From Cadophora sp. MPI-SDFR-AT-0126 (taxonomy: Eukaryota > Ascomycota > Leotiomycetes > Helotiales > Ploettnerulaceae), in assembly GCA_020747065.1 (NCBI GenBank), contig JAGMVK010000001.1, positions 1,364,001 through 1,428,000 of the forward strand: DNA of 64,000 nucleotides, read 5' to 3'. The number at the start of each line of letters is the position of its first letter. The stretch's first letter is position 1. Under the pieces are notes generated by a model. The model searched no databases. It was given only the letters and a program-made list of their open reading frames with translations, and was not told the origin of the DNA. Below are positions 12,733-24,404 of this stretch, piece by piece. The translations under genes were made by a program, and so were the position numbers.

Positions 12733-13810
12733 TTCTTTTTTGTCACAGGTGCTTTATTTTGAAAGTGGGAGTGATGCTGGGTGGAGAGAGGGAGGCAAGC
12801 GAGGAATGAAGCGGGGGTGGGAACAAAGCAACACAGCAACACGGTTGGCGAGAAGTGGGTGGGGAATAAACTGGAGTCTGGGGAGATGGGGCAAAGTTGG
12901 ATACGAGTCCGTTAGGAGATTCTGGGGGAGTGAGCAGATAGCTATATACTAGTAGGGAAAGACTTTGCTTGTGTTCCAAGACTCGCGGGATGGTAGACAG
13001 ACTTAAGCGAAGCCTCGGGACAGTCCGAATCGTATGACTTTTGGACTATTCGCGCCACTCACAGAAATACAACCGGCTGAGATCGTGGGGTGCATTGATT
13101 TCTCTTGTATGGAGGATTTTATGTTAGTTATGGCCGACAGTATTGTCCTTCAATGACTTTTTCCCCATGTTTAGCGTTCTGAGCTTCTCAACCGGGAACG
13201 GGAAGTTCAGGTATTGTTGAACATCCATCGTGCAATTCTTCTACTTTTGTTATGTCTCGACTTTCACTGCTTCTAATGACTTCCTTGTGAAGGGAGCCTT
13301 CTATAGAAAGAGAAAGCAAGCATCTGTGTTGGCAATGGACGCTACCTCACTAGTTTTGCTACACTGCTTCAGTACTCCTGAGTTTTATGTGCTGAGGAAG
13401 GATTGTCACTAATTATCCTTTGCAGTTCACAAGACTCATATATTGCCTGCTAGTGCCTTTAGAGAGAAACTAAGGCAGCCAGGACGACATATGTCTCGCT
13501 GCTATGCGACTAATCACGTGACATTAGAATATCTCCTTGCTTTATCTACGGCTTCTTCGCCATGGTTTCCGTTCCAATGAGATACCAGAGGATCAATCTG
13601 TAGAACTGATGTATTGAGCAGTTCATGTTGTCAGGATATGATGATGACTGCTCGGCTGAGAGGGCAGGGCTCAGCCATGCATGGTCGATCATTTCGTCAA
13701 CGCTGCATGCTCAGCCATCCAGAATACATACAAGATCCAGTATGTCACCTCTCCTCTACATTTCTACTCAGAATTTGTCTAAGTTCCAGTAAGAGACGGG
13801 TTAGGAAGCC
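12733..13810. other. Intergenic between the SDR gene and a membrane protein gene
   Basis: No gene recognised. It contains a CACGTG at 13515-13520. The part next to 12733 should hold the SDR promoter (minus strand), which is GA/GT-rich on the plus strand. Confidence 0.4.
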
Positions 13811-15214
13811 ATGTTAGAAGATGAAGACGGAGTGCTCGGTGAGTCTTCTCCATCGACTCGATTCCTGCGGTCTCCCTGTTCCGAAACTCTCTGAAGCACT
13901 GAGGACTGACAACAAAGTCTAGGTAGCTCTCATATAACCTTAAAATTGCCATTAGAATCTCCAGTGACATGGCATGTCATTCTCTGGATCCTGCTTTGTT
14001 TGGCTATCAACTCCATGGCCCAGCCTTCCTCTACCATCTGCGGGGTTTCCAGTCGCTATCGGATCTACCTCTCAAGCTCCCCCATCATAACGCTGGCTGA
14101 TGCTATGTCTGCACTTATCCGAATGGTCAGTGTCTGTATTCATCTTCAGACCGGTATTTTACGAGCGTGTCAGATGGTTGTCCTGTCAAGATCGGAAGTC
14201 AAGTTCAGTGAAAGTCAAGACACCTCTCACGCTGCTTCGAGTCGGACGTGGCCTCGATGGTTATTCTTCATTATGGGTCCACTTCCAGCGGCGATAAAGC
14301 TTGCCTCCTTTTCTGGAATTTGGTGGACAAAGTCATGGGGATTGATGTTCGCTGTGTCGTTTGTCGTGGTAGAGTTGATATCAATTCCTTCACGGATTTC
14401 CAAGTCGCCACGAATGTCAGCCCCAGAGCTTCTAGACCCAGGTTTGCAGACAGAGCAAAGTTTGGACAGTCAGAAGTCTCTTATGCTCGACAATAATCTG
14501 GACATAATCGACAGGATCGTCTATACCTTAGCGCTTCTTGTTCACCTAGGCCTGCTCATCTGGGCAATCGAGGTCTTGTGGTTAGCAGCCGTTAACAAAA
14601 TGGCTGAATCAGTTCTGGTCCAAAATATCCTGTTATTCACCAGAACGCTTTTGGTTTCCATTTCACTTACTGCGACTGTCCTAGCCATGATAATGGGGCT
14701 GATTTGGCTGGGATCGAATTCCACTGGCCGCTCTGCCCAGCAGGAAAGACCAAGGCGGATTCGTGACCTGCTATTCAAGGCAGGAGCGGTGTTCTTCGTT
14801 ATCTCTACTTTCTTCTCGGGAGGAATAGGAGAGAATAAGAAAGCGTGTGATGATTGTCCAAAGCCATTCATCCCTCCTCCACCGTCGTGGATGCAAGAAG
14901 GCAAGACTATGGCTGTTGCGTGGTACTTGATTGCAGCCATATATGCGGGCTTCTGGTTCGTGCTGTTATGTATCTGTCGCCGCTGGCCAGTCGTTGCAAG
15001 CGCTTTGCTTATTGAGCAAACGGCCCCAGAAGCATCTGAGGTTGAGCGGTATCCCAATGCTTTAATTGACCAGTCAGATCCCCTTGATTTTGGAGCTTGG
15101 GCATCGTTGTGCTTCTTCCTGACGAACATTGTGGTCTGCGTCTTGTGGTATGCTTTCATGTACGACTCCACCGGAACAGCGAATCCGCCTTGGACAGATA
15201 TTTTTGGGAAGTGA
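13811..15214 (+). CDS. Uncharacterised multi-pass membrane protein
   Basis: The long reading frame has no ATG at its 5' end. A 28-nt first exon (13811-13838, nine codons and one base) with a GTGAGT donor and a CCATTAG acceptor before 13956 restores a start and gives 428 aa. The alternative is the internal ATG at 14015 (about 399 aa). I count roughly eight hydrophobic segments: one near the N-terminus (VILWILLCLAI), others around WLFFIMGPLPAA, GLMFAVSFVVVEL, TLALLVHLGLLIW, TATVLAMIMGLIW, AVFFVISTFF, WYLIAAIYAGFWFVLL and SLCFFLTNIVVCVLW. A C-x2-C pair followed by a Pro run (CDDCPKPFIPPPP) lies between two late helices. I do not recognise the family. The next gene is on the same strand about 820 bp away and also encodes a membrane protein. 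Confidence 0.65.
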
Positions 15215-16033
15215 CACTTCCCTAAAGTGTAAATGCTCTGATATACTTCAAGTTAGGAGTATTCACATGGTTCGAGACCTTAAGAGTAATACAAAGCCTC
15301 AAATCATGTACCACTCGACAAAATGCTGACAGCGTCGACAAGATAGAGCAGAGTCCCACTTGGTTCCAGAGCACGACTGGGAGTAGCAACAGGTTGGAGA
15401 CTTCGCAGAGAGTATGACTTGTCTCAAACTGGATCCACGGAAGATCTCGTATGGAGTCGAGGCCCATTCTCATTCTTCATCATCAGTCGTATTCATCAAG
15501 CATCAGTCTATATCTCCAACGGCGAATGTTCCAATGTTGATGCAGAAATTGTTAGTCATGCTCCTTGACTAATCTTGAAAGAACAATCGCTACATTGGCT
15601 AGGCCTTGTCTTATTCACGAACGTGAGTTTTGCTTCCAGACCTAGATCGCACAGGTTGAGCCTACCGATTCACAGTCTCATCACAGACTCCTGCAAGGTC
15701 GAGGATAATAGACAGAATCAGCTGTCCAGCCACACCATAGAAATATTGAGTCAATGAGGACTAGAAAGACTTTCTCTTCGAAGGGTCACTGGCGTAATAA
15801 CATCCAGGTGCTTCGAGGCCTTCCGGGTGGAACACGTCTCGCAGAGGCAAGAAAGTCACAAAACAGGCACTCATTTTCAAGTCTCGGATTCAAACGAACC
15901 TCCAAGTGAATCATTATCAAGAACTTGGACTCCCTTTTGCTCCTGATACAAAGCCCCTCCTTCTTACTTTTACAAGTAGGCTTCTGGCCTCATCACCTCA
16001 CACACCAAGCACACCATCCTCAAGATACCCAAT
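15215..16033. other. Intergenic between two membrane protein genes
   Basis: No supported gene. Only short frames without recognisable motifs occur. It probably contains the promoter of the single-pass membrane protein gene. Confidence 0.35.
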
Positions 16034-16966
16034 ATGTCTTCATCAAGGTCTCAAACTGTTATCCAAGAACCAGTTCCGCTCGGACCAGTGGCATCAACCA
16101 ACCTCCGCGAAAACCTCCATGTGCCAACTCAACTCCGACCCATCTCCCAAGAAACAACCTATACAGATCGCACATCCCGGCGAGGATCCCTTGAGGAAAA
16201 TCCACCACATTTAGCTCCCGGAGAGCAACCACAAATCATGACGGCAACGCCTTTGAATCTCGGTCCACAAGTGCCTACACCTCCACCAAGTCCCCCGCTT
16301 CTTGAACGAAAAGGCGGATTCAAGAAATGGTTTGGTTTGGTTGTCATCGGAGCTGCGAGTTCCATGGTCATTTTGATGATCGTCTCCATCGTGCTTCTCG
16401 TTGCCTTTAGCACGAAGAGTCATTTTTCGGCAATTGATGTCCAAGCATCAGTTCCGGTGTGGAATGGTTCAGAGGTACCCGTTTTGATAATTCCTAGACC
16501 GACACTTGGAAGAAGAAGGGGCTGGAATTCAACATATCCAGACATCATGGCAGATATCGCTATGCCTCATCAGCATCCAGCTGTACCCATATCGACATTT
16601 ACAGTCAGTGGTGGTGTCGCTGTAACGGCGACTTCAGAGCAAGCTTCGAGGGAGGATGATTCTATGGCGATATTACAGAACATCATGATCGCCACTACAA
16701 CAGTAATCAGCACAGCAACTATTCATTCGACCGTTCTTATGACACCCACTTCTGCGGTTACAAAGACCATCACAGCTGCACCTTTGGATGGCCAACCTAG
16801 CCAGAAGTCGCCCACCGACCCACCCCAAGCGTCTGTGACTGTGGACCTGCAGCTCACAGTCAAAAATTCTGGCGGAGTTCCGTCAAAGAGAGAACCAGTA
16901 TTCTGGAGAACTTTATCTGCTGCCCCCTTGGCAGGATTGGGGTTGGCATGTTTTCAAAGCTTTTGA
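16034..16966 (+). CDS. Uncharacterised single-pass membrane protein with Thr/Ser-rich tail
   Basis: Single exon, 310 aa. The N-terminal 95 residues are polar and Pro-rich, ending in PTPPPSPPLLERKGG. One strong transmembrane segment follows (about 98-125, GLVVIGAASSMVILMIVSIV). The region after it has an N-glycosylation sequon (NGS) and a Thr/Ser/Val-rich stretch (IATTTVISTATIHSTV), the kind of sequence seen in O-glycosylated fungal surface proteins. There is no signal peptide, so a signal-anchor topology with the C-terminus outside is the simplest model. The family is not recognised and no enzymatic motif is visible. Confidence 0.6.
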   Translation: MSSSRSQTVIQEPVPLGPVASTNLRENLHVPTQLRPISQETTYTDRTSRRGSLEENPPHLAPGEQPQIMTATPLNLGPQVPTPPPSPPLLERKGGFKKWFGLVVIGAASSMVILMIVSIVLLVAFSTKSHFSAIDVQASVPVWNGSEVPVLIIPRPTLGRRRGWNSTYPDIMADIAMPHQHPAVPISTFTVSGGVAVTATSEQASREDDSMAILQNIMIATTTVISTATIHSTVLMTPTSAVTKTITAAPLDGQPSQKSPTDPPQASVTVDLQLTVKNSGGVPSKREPVFWRTLSAAPLAGLGLACFQSF

Positions 16967-17484
16967 AATATTTGGAGAATAGCTTGATAGTATAAAGGAG
17001 GCATATCCGCCTATAATGGAAGAGTTTGCTTTGGGTGGCACTTTTTCACTTTTTTGAACACACGTAGACCTAGACAATCATACAGATACACGTTGTATTT
17101 CAATTTACGATCAAATACTCAGGCTTGCTATACTCACGCTATCACCACCCAGATTACCTAGTATTCCTTTAGCTAATGTGTGCGAGCTAGGTTGATTGCC
17201 GGGTGGAGGGTTTGTTTATCATTAAGCGAAGCCATCAGCCCCCATGGCGTATCTATGCGTGAAGCAGAAGTTCATCCAAAAACATGGATCGAAGTCTTGA
17301 GGGAGACCGCAGACTTAGGATCGAATGTGGCCACATACGCAAAGCCTCCAGCGTCTCGCAATAGCATGCGAGTGCGGGAAAAAAAAACTACTTATGAGAG
17401 CAAATCATCTCTGTGCGCAGAGCAGGGGCTTTCTGCATCCATGATACAATATGATACAATTGGTATACTCTTATACAAAAATCA
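16967..17484. other. Intergenic, convergent 3' ends
   Basis: Lies between a plus-strand gene and the minus-strand mL38 gene and should contain both 3' UTRs. No coding or RNA feature supported. Confidence 0.4.
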
Positions 17485-18838
17485 TCATCTCTGGAGTGAC
17501 AAATACTTTCCACCAGAGTGACGTGCCTCCCATCCTCTTGCCTTCTGCTTCGGCTTGATCGCAATAACCTTCTTCCTCTTGAACTCGATGTCCGCTCCTT
17601 GAATGCCAGCTCGGCTCATCACACCAGCTGTTCCCTCATCCCACAAGCTGCGGAAGATGGTCATTCCAATTGGCTTGATTCGTTGCTTGTCAACAAAGCT
17701 TTTCAAGTGGAATTCATCCCGCTTGACTGAATCCTTCAACTCAGCAACGTTCAGCGTCTGGCCTGGTTTTTGCTCGATGACAAAGACGGAGTATCGGTGG
17801 TATGGGGATCCTTTTTGAGCAAATGGAGGTAGCCAGGGCAAGACGAGCTGGTCTTCGGTGGCCATCGAAAGAGGTATAGAGGTATCTACTGGAGAAAGAG
17901 GGATGTTTATGGCCAAATAATGGCATCGTGACATGAAGTTATCCTTCTCTACAAGCGGCACGTCTGAATCAACGACAGCAACAGTGACGAGCCTGGGCCC
18001 CTTGTCGAAGACCTGTACTTTCAGCCGTGCTGGAACCTCGCTGACTCGAGAATCGATGAACTCTCCAGGTTGAACATTCCGATCTCTGAATGCCATCTTG
18101 ACGTCTGCAGTCGGCTCGAAGAATGGTAAGACATCGGGAACAACCGCGAGCTGGTTTATACGCTGGACAATGATCTTTCGTTGATATTCGCGCCACTTCT
18201 TATCCGCCAGGTATCGGTAGATAGGTTTGTTCATGTCTCCTGTGAACGGCATCAGCAAATGTATACTACCTAAATGACTGCAGGTTCTCCATACCTTCTC
18301 CATCCTCGAATCGTTTCTTGATCAGAGGATCATTAATGTCTGCTTGGATCTTCAAATACTCTAAGTGCCTCCTCATACTATCCAGCCGTTTCTGTTTTGT
18401 CGCCTCTCCTCCTCGAATATTTGAAGCGTCCGTAGCGATGAGATTCGATATCCGTAACCTTTCCGTTGCAATCAGCTTCATTTTCTCCTCCCTGTCTGCA
18501 GCCAGCACTTTTCGAGCTTCCTGGAAACATTGATACGGCAGTTGCTCGAATGGGATGTTGTCAGAGGTCTTCAATGCTGCACGACGTCTTCTGGATCCAA
18601 TAGGAGTTATGCCGCTCTTCATTAACTTCTTCTCCTGCCGTGGATTGGTCACTGTTGCTGGATCGAAGATAGGTTTAAAGGGGACTGTTTCGGTTGTAGC
18701 TTCTTCGTACGTTCGGGAAGAGCTTGTAAATGTCCGAATGATTCTTACAGAGTGAGACGACGGTTGAGTGACATGAAGGCATCTTGCCAATGGCCTTACG
18801 GCCTTCTGGCAGGTTGACATTGTTGCTGTGATTTTCAT
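17485..18838 (-). CDS. mrpl35: Mitochondrial large-subunit ribosomal protein mL38 (MRPL35), PEBP-like
   Basis: Exons 18838-18295 and 18239-17485 give 432 aa. The N-terminus (Arg/Ser/Thr-rich, few acids) is a likely mitochondrial targeting sequence. The middle is helical and basic (EEKMKLIATERLRISNLIAT), and the C-terminal half has the phosphatidylethanolamine-binding-protein fold seen in mL38, including the strand segment RYSVFVIEQKPG. By family it is a structural component of the mitoribosomal large subunit and does not keep a PEBP ligand role. A second ATG six codons in (18820) is an alternative start. The gene is divergent from uL4m with 136 bp between start codons, which argues for joint expression. 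Confidence 0.87.
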
Positions 18839-18974
18839 CGCTGATGCGTCTCGTAATTTTGTCGAAGCCAGGGAGGCCGGGGGAACGTTCTTGCGCTCCG
18901 CGATTTTTTGCTCAGCTTAGATCGCCCAACTCCTGGCTTGAGATGCGCCGACCAGTGGTTTGAATCTATCAACA
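18839..18974. promoter_or_regulatory. Shared promoter of mL38 and uL4m genes
   Basis: The 136 bp between two divergent start codons must hold the promoters and 5' UTRs of both mitoribosomal genes. It has a GC-rich core (GCCGGGGGAACG) and no obvious TATA box. I could not name a factor binding site. Confidence 0.6.
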
Positions 18975-19959
18975 ATGGCGTCCAAGGGCTTGCAGGGCTT
19001 TTCAAGGAGCTTCAGAACCATACGGACGTTTTCTTCGGGCGTGAAGGACCCTTTGACAGTAAAGTATTCCGCTCAGAAAGCAAAGTACTTGCTGACTGGA
19101 TCAACAGCAATGTTTGGCACCACGACTCTCGAGGTCAATGGCAACAGAGACCACAATGCCGTCGAATCTCGCACAAGAATTTAACCCTTCCTTCCTCGAA
19201 ACTGCCACAGACCCTACATATTCCCTCCCAGGTACGAAGTGGTCTAATTGAGATGAAGACTCCATTCTAACCATCATAGACCCAACTGTCCTTACAACCA
19301 TCTACAAATTCCCCACGATGGAGCCCGTAGGATTTGAATCCTACAATAGCAAGCATCTACATCTTCCACTCCGTCGAGATATACTCCACCGAGCCGTAGT
19401 CTTCGAGGGTGATGCAACTCGTCAAGGAACAGCAAGCGCAAAGACTCGTTACGAAGTCCATGGATCCCACCGCAAAATCAGACCGCAGAAAGGAAGTGGG
19501 AGAGCCCGTCTAGGTACGGCGCAATCCCCTATGCTGAAGGGAGGAGGAAAGTCTTTTGGACCACATCCCCGCGACTTCGCTACAGGACTACCGAGGAAGA
19601 TGTATGATTTAGCATGGAGGACGGCTTTGAGTTGGCGGTACAGACGAGGGGAGCTGATCATCTGTGAAGATGGAATGGATATTGAGTACCCGAAGACTCA
19701 ATTTATCAAGCACATCTTTTCGCATAATCACTGGGGCCGTGAGGACGGGAGGACACTTTTAATCACGAATAGCTTCAGGGAGAACTTAGCCACAGCTTTG
19801 GCGCCGGCAGGCGAGGAAGGAAGAGTGCAATTGGTGGAGGATGTTGATGTAAAGGATTTGCTGGAGCTTGGAAGAGTGATCATTGAGAAAGGAGCTCTCG
19901 AGCAGATATTGAGTGAGCATCAGAGCGACCTGGTGCCCAAGGTCAGAAGTGTACGATAG
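18975..19959 (+). CDS. yml6: Mitochondrial large-subunit ribosomal protein uL4m (YmL6)
   Basis: Exons 18975-19058, 19108-19231 and 19280-19959 give 295 aa. The first intron is only 49 nt; splicing it and the next one joins frames that are otherwise offset. The N-terminus (SRSFRTIRTFSSG) is a mitochondrial presequence. The L4 core is unmistakable: GSHRKIRPQKGSGRARLG, then GGGKSFGPHPRDF and LPRKMYDLAWRTALSWRY. uL4 lines the peptide exit tunnel of the ribosome. The gene shares its promoter region with mL38 and converges on the GMC oxidoreductase gene. Confidence 0.9.
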
Positions 19960-20389
19960 GTTCCGTACCAGAGTGCTCCCTGGGCTTTGTATATCTCTTG
20001 TACAATCAAATTCACTCGACAGATAATTCTTGTGGGCTGGGGATCAAGTCCAGTTGAACAATCTCCAATCGCTCCTGGGGCTAATTCTATGTGCAATCAG
20101 AATATTCTGGATACCAGTGCTGATTGGCTTGGATGCTACCGCCGAGCGACTAGACAAGACTACATTTAGCGACGCCGTGTTGACTTGGAATTGTGAGTTT
20201 TCCTCCGTTTCATTGCGAAGTTCACTGACAAGCGAAATTTGGATGGCAGCCTCCCGTTCAACCTCTTCTGAGATCCCTTGAAAGCTGCCGCAAATGATCG
20301 CCGGAAAGTACTGAAGCTTGTAGATTTTGGTGAAAAACTCAGTCAACGCCACCAGGCGGGTGATGAGAGAACATATCGTCAATCCATGC
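19960..20389 (-). pseudogene. Possible relic coding segment downstream of the GMC gene
   Basis: A minus-strand frame from about 20393 to 20044 stays open for over 100 codons immediately after the GMC stop. It has a plausible helical pattern (LVALTEFFTKIYKL, then EEVEREAAIQISLVSELRNE) but no usable ATG of its own. The pattern faintly recalls the N-terminal helical domain of fungal NACHT/ankyrin proteins. Chance or relic; weakly supported. Confidence 0.2.
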
Positions 20390-22272
20390 TCAGAGACCTG
20401 ATTTGATGATATCAGACGCCTTTTCAGCGACCGCATAAACCAAGGTCTGCGGATTTCCTTGCGGTATCAAAGGGAATACAGAAGCATCGACAACTCTTAA
20501 ACCCGTCACACCATAAACTTTCATCTCGTTATCAACCACGCCACCTTCTTCCAGTGGCAACATCGCACATGTACCTACAGGATGATACGTCGTCTTCGCC
20601 CATTTCTTGAGATGCTCTTTCGCAGCTTGGAGACCAGTTCCGTCATCCCCACTTTCTGTAAACCTCCTCTCATGTTCTGCGACATGGTTGGACAATGGCT
20701 CTGTATGGATGGCTTTTTCAGCATACATGAGAGAGCGAGCCAGGATCTCCCGGTCTATGGGTTGTGAGAAGTACTTGGGGTCGATGAGAGGTGCCGCTAA
20801 TGGATCCGACGAGCGAATGTGGATGTTGCCTCTCGAAAAGGGGTGCATGAGACCTATTACGAGGGTGTGGCCTCCCTCGTTATTTGCCGATGGAGGTCGG
20901 AGATAGCTGGGCAGGATCAGAAACTGAGTCGACGCTCCCTCCGGCCCCTCTAGCAATGTCCGAATGAGAGTTTGCCGAGTCGAGAGTGAGCCACTGTCAG
21001 GGTAATGGCTATTGAGAAGGCTGTGAACGTTTTGTCTATCCTCAGTGACAGACAGGATGTCCGCTAGAGATACAAACGCACTTGTCCCAATGAACTTCGA
21101 TAGCGGGCCCGACGCTGACTTCACATGCTCTGCCATTGCTTGCTTCACCAAATCCGGATTTGAAAAGATCGGAGAATCTGGCTGGGTTGGAGGGAACGGC
21201 AATATCGTCATGATATGGTCCTGCAGATTCTCGCCGACATTCTCATTGATCGCAACAGGCTCGATACCATGTTGCTTAAGTATGTGCGCTGAACCAATAC
21301 CAGAGAGCTCAAGGATCTGCGGTGACTGGATGGCACCTGCGCTGAGAATCACTTCTCGCTTCGCCGAGATGTTGTGCTCTTGACCATTGTGGATAAACTC
21401 CACTCCACAAGCACTGGTACCATGGAATAAGACTCTTCTTACATGAGCTTCGGTCAGGACATGAAGGTTACTACGGTTGGAAGCTGGAAGGTAGTATCCA
21501 GTCACTGCATAACTCCTCTCCGCGGTCTTCGGATCAACAGTCGCTGGGATTGGATATGCCCCTCTCACGACACCGTTGACAGGGTCAGTGGGCGCTGGAT
21601 GATATTCCAATGCCCTAAAAGCCTTCACAAAGTCTCTTTCCAATGGACCGAGATTTTTGTAGATGCCCGTCTGAATTGGTCCATTGCTACCATCCAAAGA
21701 AGTTTGTACTGTCGTTGTCTCAAACTCAAAAAGCTCTTTCGTTTCCTCAGATGGTCGGTTCCAAGTCTGGAACTTGTGCAAGTAGGGTTGAATGTCTTTG
21801 GCACCCCATCCTTTGTTACCAAGTTTCTCCCAAGTGTCGAGACCTTCGGTTGAGGAGTAGGTTGTCATCATGAAGTTGATTGCACTTGATCCGCCGAGGA
21901 CCTTGCCTCTATTTTGGTCTTCAGCACGGCCGTCGAGATGTTCCTACCCAATTATTGTCAGACTTTACTCTTGATTCTAGATTCTTTGCAATTCATTACC
22001 TGTGGGACTGTCTTGAATCTCCAGTCATACTCGAGGCTGCTTAGCATACTTGGTGCCAGAGCTGGCACCTTGATACGAAAATCGTCCAACTTTGCTTTCC
22101 CAGCTTCCAGTACTGCGATTTGAAGGTCTGGATTTCCGGAGAGACGATTCGCCAGGACTAAGCCTGCTGTTCCTCCGCCGATGATTACAATATCATAATT
22201 ATTCGACACGAATGTGTCGATGTCGGCGATGTTGATATTTTCCCTGAAAGGGTGTTCAACTGAGTCTGCCAT
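20390..22272 (-). CDS. GMC-family FAD-dependent oxidoreductase
   Basis: Exons 22272-22000 and 21943-20390, separated by a 56-nt intron, give 608 aa, the usual GMC length. The FAD-binding dinucleotide motif is GGGTAG (32-37) within DIVIIGGGTAGLVLANRL. GMC signature 1 is GKVLGGSSAINFM and signature 2 is GAIQSPQILELSGIG. The C-terminal active-site region has HPVGTCAM, then DASVFPLIPQGNPQT, so the pair is His and Asn as in choline-type members rather than His and His. No signal peptide is present, so an intracellular or peroxisomal alcohol, choline or sterol-type oxidase or dehydrogenase is possible; the last residues SGL are not a classic SKL peroxisomal signal. The substrate is unknown. Confidence 0.9.
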
Positions 22273-24146
22273 TGTGGTTGAGTGGTGGGCAATATTGAGA
22301 AACAGAGCTGGTCGAACTATCTTTCCTCTAGAATTTCCAGGAGATTTTTGATGTATATGTACCGCACAAGTTCTCTTACATCCATTTAAGACCTGATGTG
22401 CTTACTTTGCCTTCCAGAACATTTTGCCTCCACCATCAGCGGACTTGAGCTCTCACTCTTCTCATCGTCGTTCTATAATTGCGGATCAATCAGCAGAGTT
22501 GCATGAATCCACAACGAGCCCCCCCCCCCCCACATTTCAGCATGTCGAGAGCCGCGAAGTTCTCAACACACAGGATCGAATGCGATGCCTCTCACCTCCA
22601 GATCTCGACATTCGCCGAAATCAAGTGAGGCTACGACCAAAAAATTCATTTCATTGGTCAGATTCCAGCAGCAATAGCCTACTGCAAGGGATTTTATACC
22701 GGATATGGCTCAAGGTCAGGTACCAGTCCCTACGCACGTACTCGTAGTAATCCGAAGACCATTTGGCATGTTAGTGCCATGCAGCACAACGGGGTTCTGA
22801 TTGGTCAATTGTGTCAGCATTTGAACGACGAGGGCTACAGGTTTTACGGCCGTACAGCAGATGGTATGTATATCTCGAGAATGCATGACTCTTTCTGAGA
22901 ATTTTCTCTCCAAAAGGCAGATAATTTGGAAGACTGGAACCGGGATTCGCTCGCTTGCCAAGAGATATTTGCTTTCGACTCGGCTCGGCTCTCTCGCTTC
23001 GGGAACAGAACGGGGAGACGGACATGAAACCGTCCCGAGACTCTGGAATCACAGAGCAAGATGATAATGGAATTATGGAATTATGACTTCGTCTCATTCG
23101 GGTATGTCATAACTGAACGAATCATTCATTCAGTGGCAATTGTCATGCCAGAAATTGACCGAAGCCAGTTCGCTCGCCTCCCTCGTCATTGTTTTTGTTG
23201 TTGTTCATTGGGTATTTCGTCATTGATCGACAATCAGATAAATCCACAAGTCCGACCATCTTTCACACGAATTTCCAGCAAGGTAGCAATACCAAAAATT
23301 AGATCGGACGACGTACTTTCATGAAGAATAGATATCTCGTCCAGAACTCCTACTTCCAGCTGGCCGCGGGCAATCCCTGTCGGCTCGTATCACGTTTCCG
23401 TTGAGGGTCGACGTCACGAACAATCGAGCCCATGACACAAACATCAATGCCTCTGACGTCTATCTGTGCTAGTTACTCTTTACTGGGTAACAAAACAGTC
23501 CAATGTTCATCGACGTCTAGTAAAAGGAACTACTTCCCCAGTGTCGAATTTCACCAAGTACAAGCATCAGCGATTTCGCCAAGTTAGGGACTTCGCAACA
23601 CATTTCCGAATGGACAGGCCGTCCGAGTATTATATCACCAGCATCCACTACGAATCAACTTTATAACACATCCCTTCCAAAGCCTATCCTATTCAGCGAA
23701 TCCCAGCTCAATGCCACATTACCAAGCCACGTAGACCCAATTTTTCGGCTTTATATTCCGAGTTAAGATTGTACACGACCCCTGCAACTCCACGTTTCGG
23801 GCAACAATTCGCACGGTTCTTTCATCCGCGAGGTAGTCCAGAGATGTGTAGCATACACTTCTTTCTATGGTAAGTGAGGAATACATCATCCCATTATTCA
23901 TCCCTACCTTGCCTCATTGGGTAATCTGAAGCTTCCTTATTGGATCACATCACTAATTCTGGGGGTTCTATATGATGTAGGTAGATATAGATTCGTTGCT
24001 ACATCATAGCAGATATGTCATACAAATCGCCACCCACATACGCAATGCTGGTGTGCAGTGCTTTATTGTAGCTTTTATATTATTACTCAGGGCTTCCCAC
24101 GTTTTCAAGTTCACCTTTCTCCCTTTCGAATTTGTTATTTTCATCT
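22273..24146. other. Gene-poor intergenic region with poly-C tract
   Basis: No gene supported over about 1.9 kb. A run of 13 C residues lies at 22519-22531. The short frames present lack motifs and ATG-led continuity. The first part must contain the GMC promoter. Confidence 0.4.
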
Positions 24147-24404
24147 CTATTTTGACAGATCTATACTCCCTCGATATGCACTAGTTCTGATTTGGGTTCC
24201 ATCTCCGGACCGAACATGCTCCTTTTGGATGTTAGGAGATTCGACTGCTATGAGATAAAGATCATTCATCGCTATCAAAGCATCCCATGATATATCGAAA
24301 ATCAAGATCTGTCTTTCCACTCCATCGACGCCGCGGACTTCTGCAAGCCCTACCTCGGCCAACATTTTAGGCTTCGACTCGATGTCGGCACATACAATAG
24401 TCAT
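24147..24404 (-). pseudogene. Fragment resembling a DEDD-type 3'-5' exonuclease (RNase H fold)
   Basis: An open minus-strand segment with an ATG at 24404 and stop at 24147 encodes 85 aa. It starts with a beta-strand, an acidic D-x-E pair and another strand (TIVCADIESKPKMLAEVGLA), the layout of motif I in DEDD exonucleases such as fungal Gfd2/YDR514C-like proteins, and continues with strand-like ILIFDISW. The other DEDD motifs are missing, so at best it is an exon or remnant. I could not find convincing flanking exons. Confidence 0.25.

Noticed and set aside
15260..15290. GGTTCGAGACC, resembling a tRNA B box
   Set aside because: No T-arm, A box or acceptor stem can be built around it.
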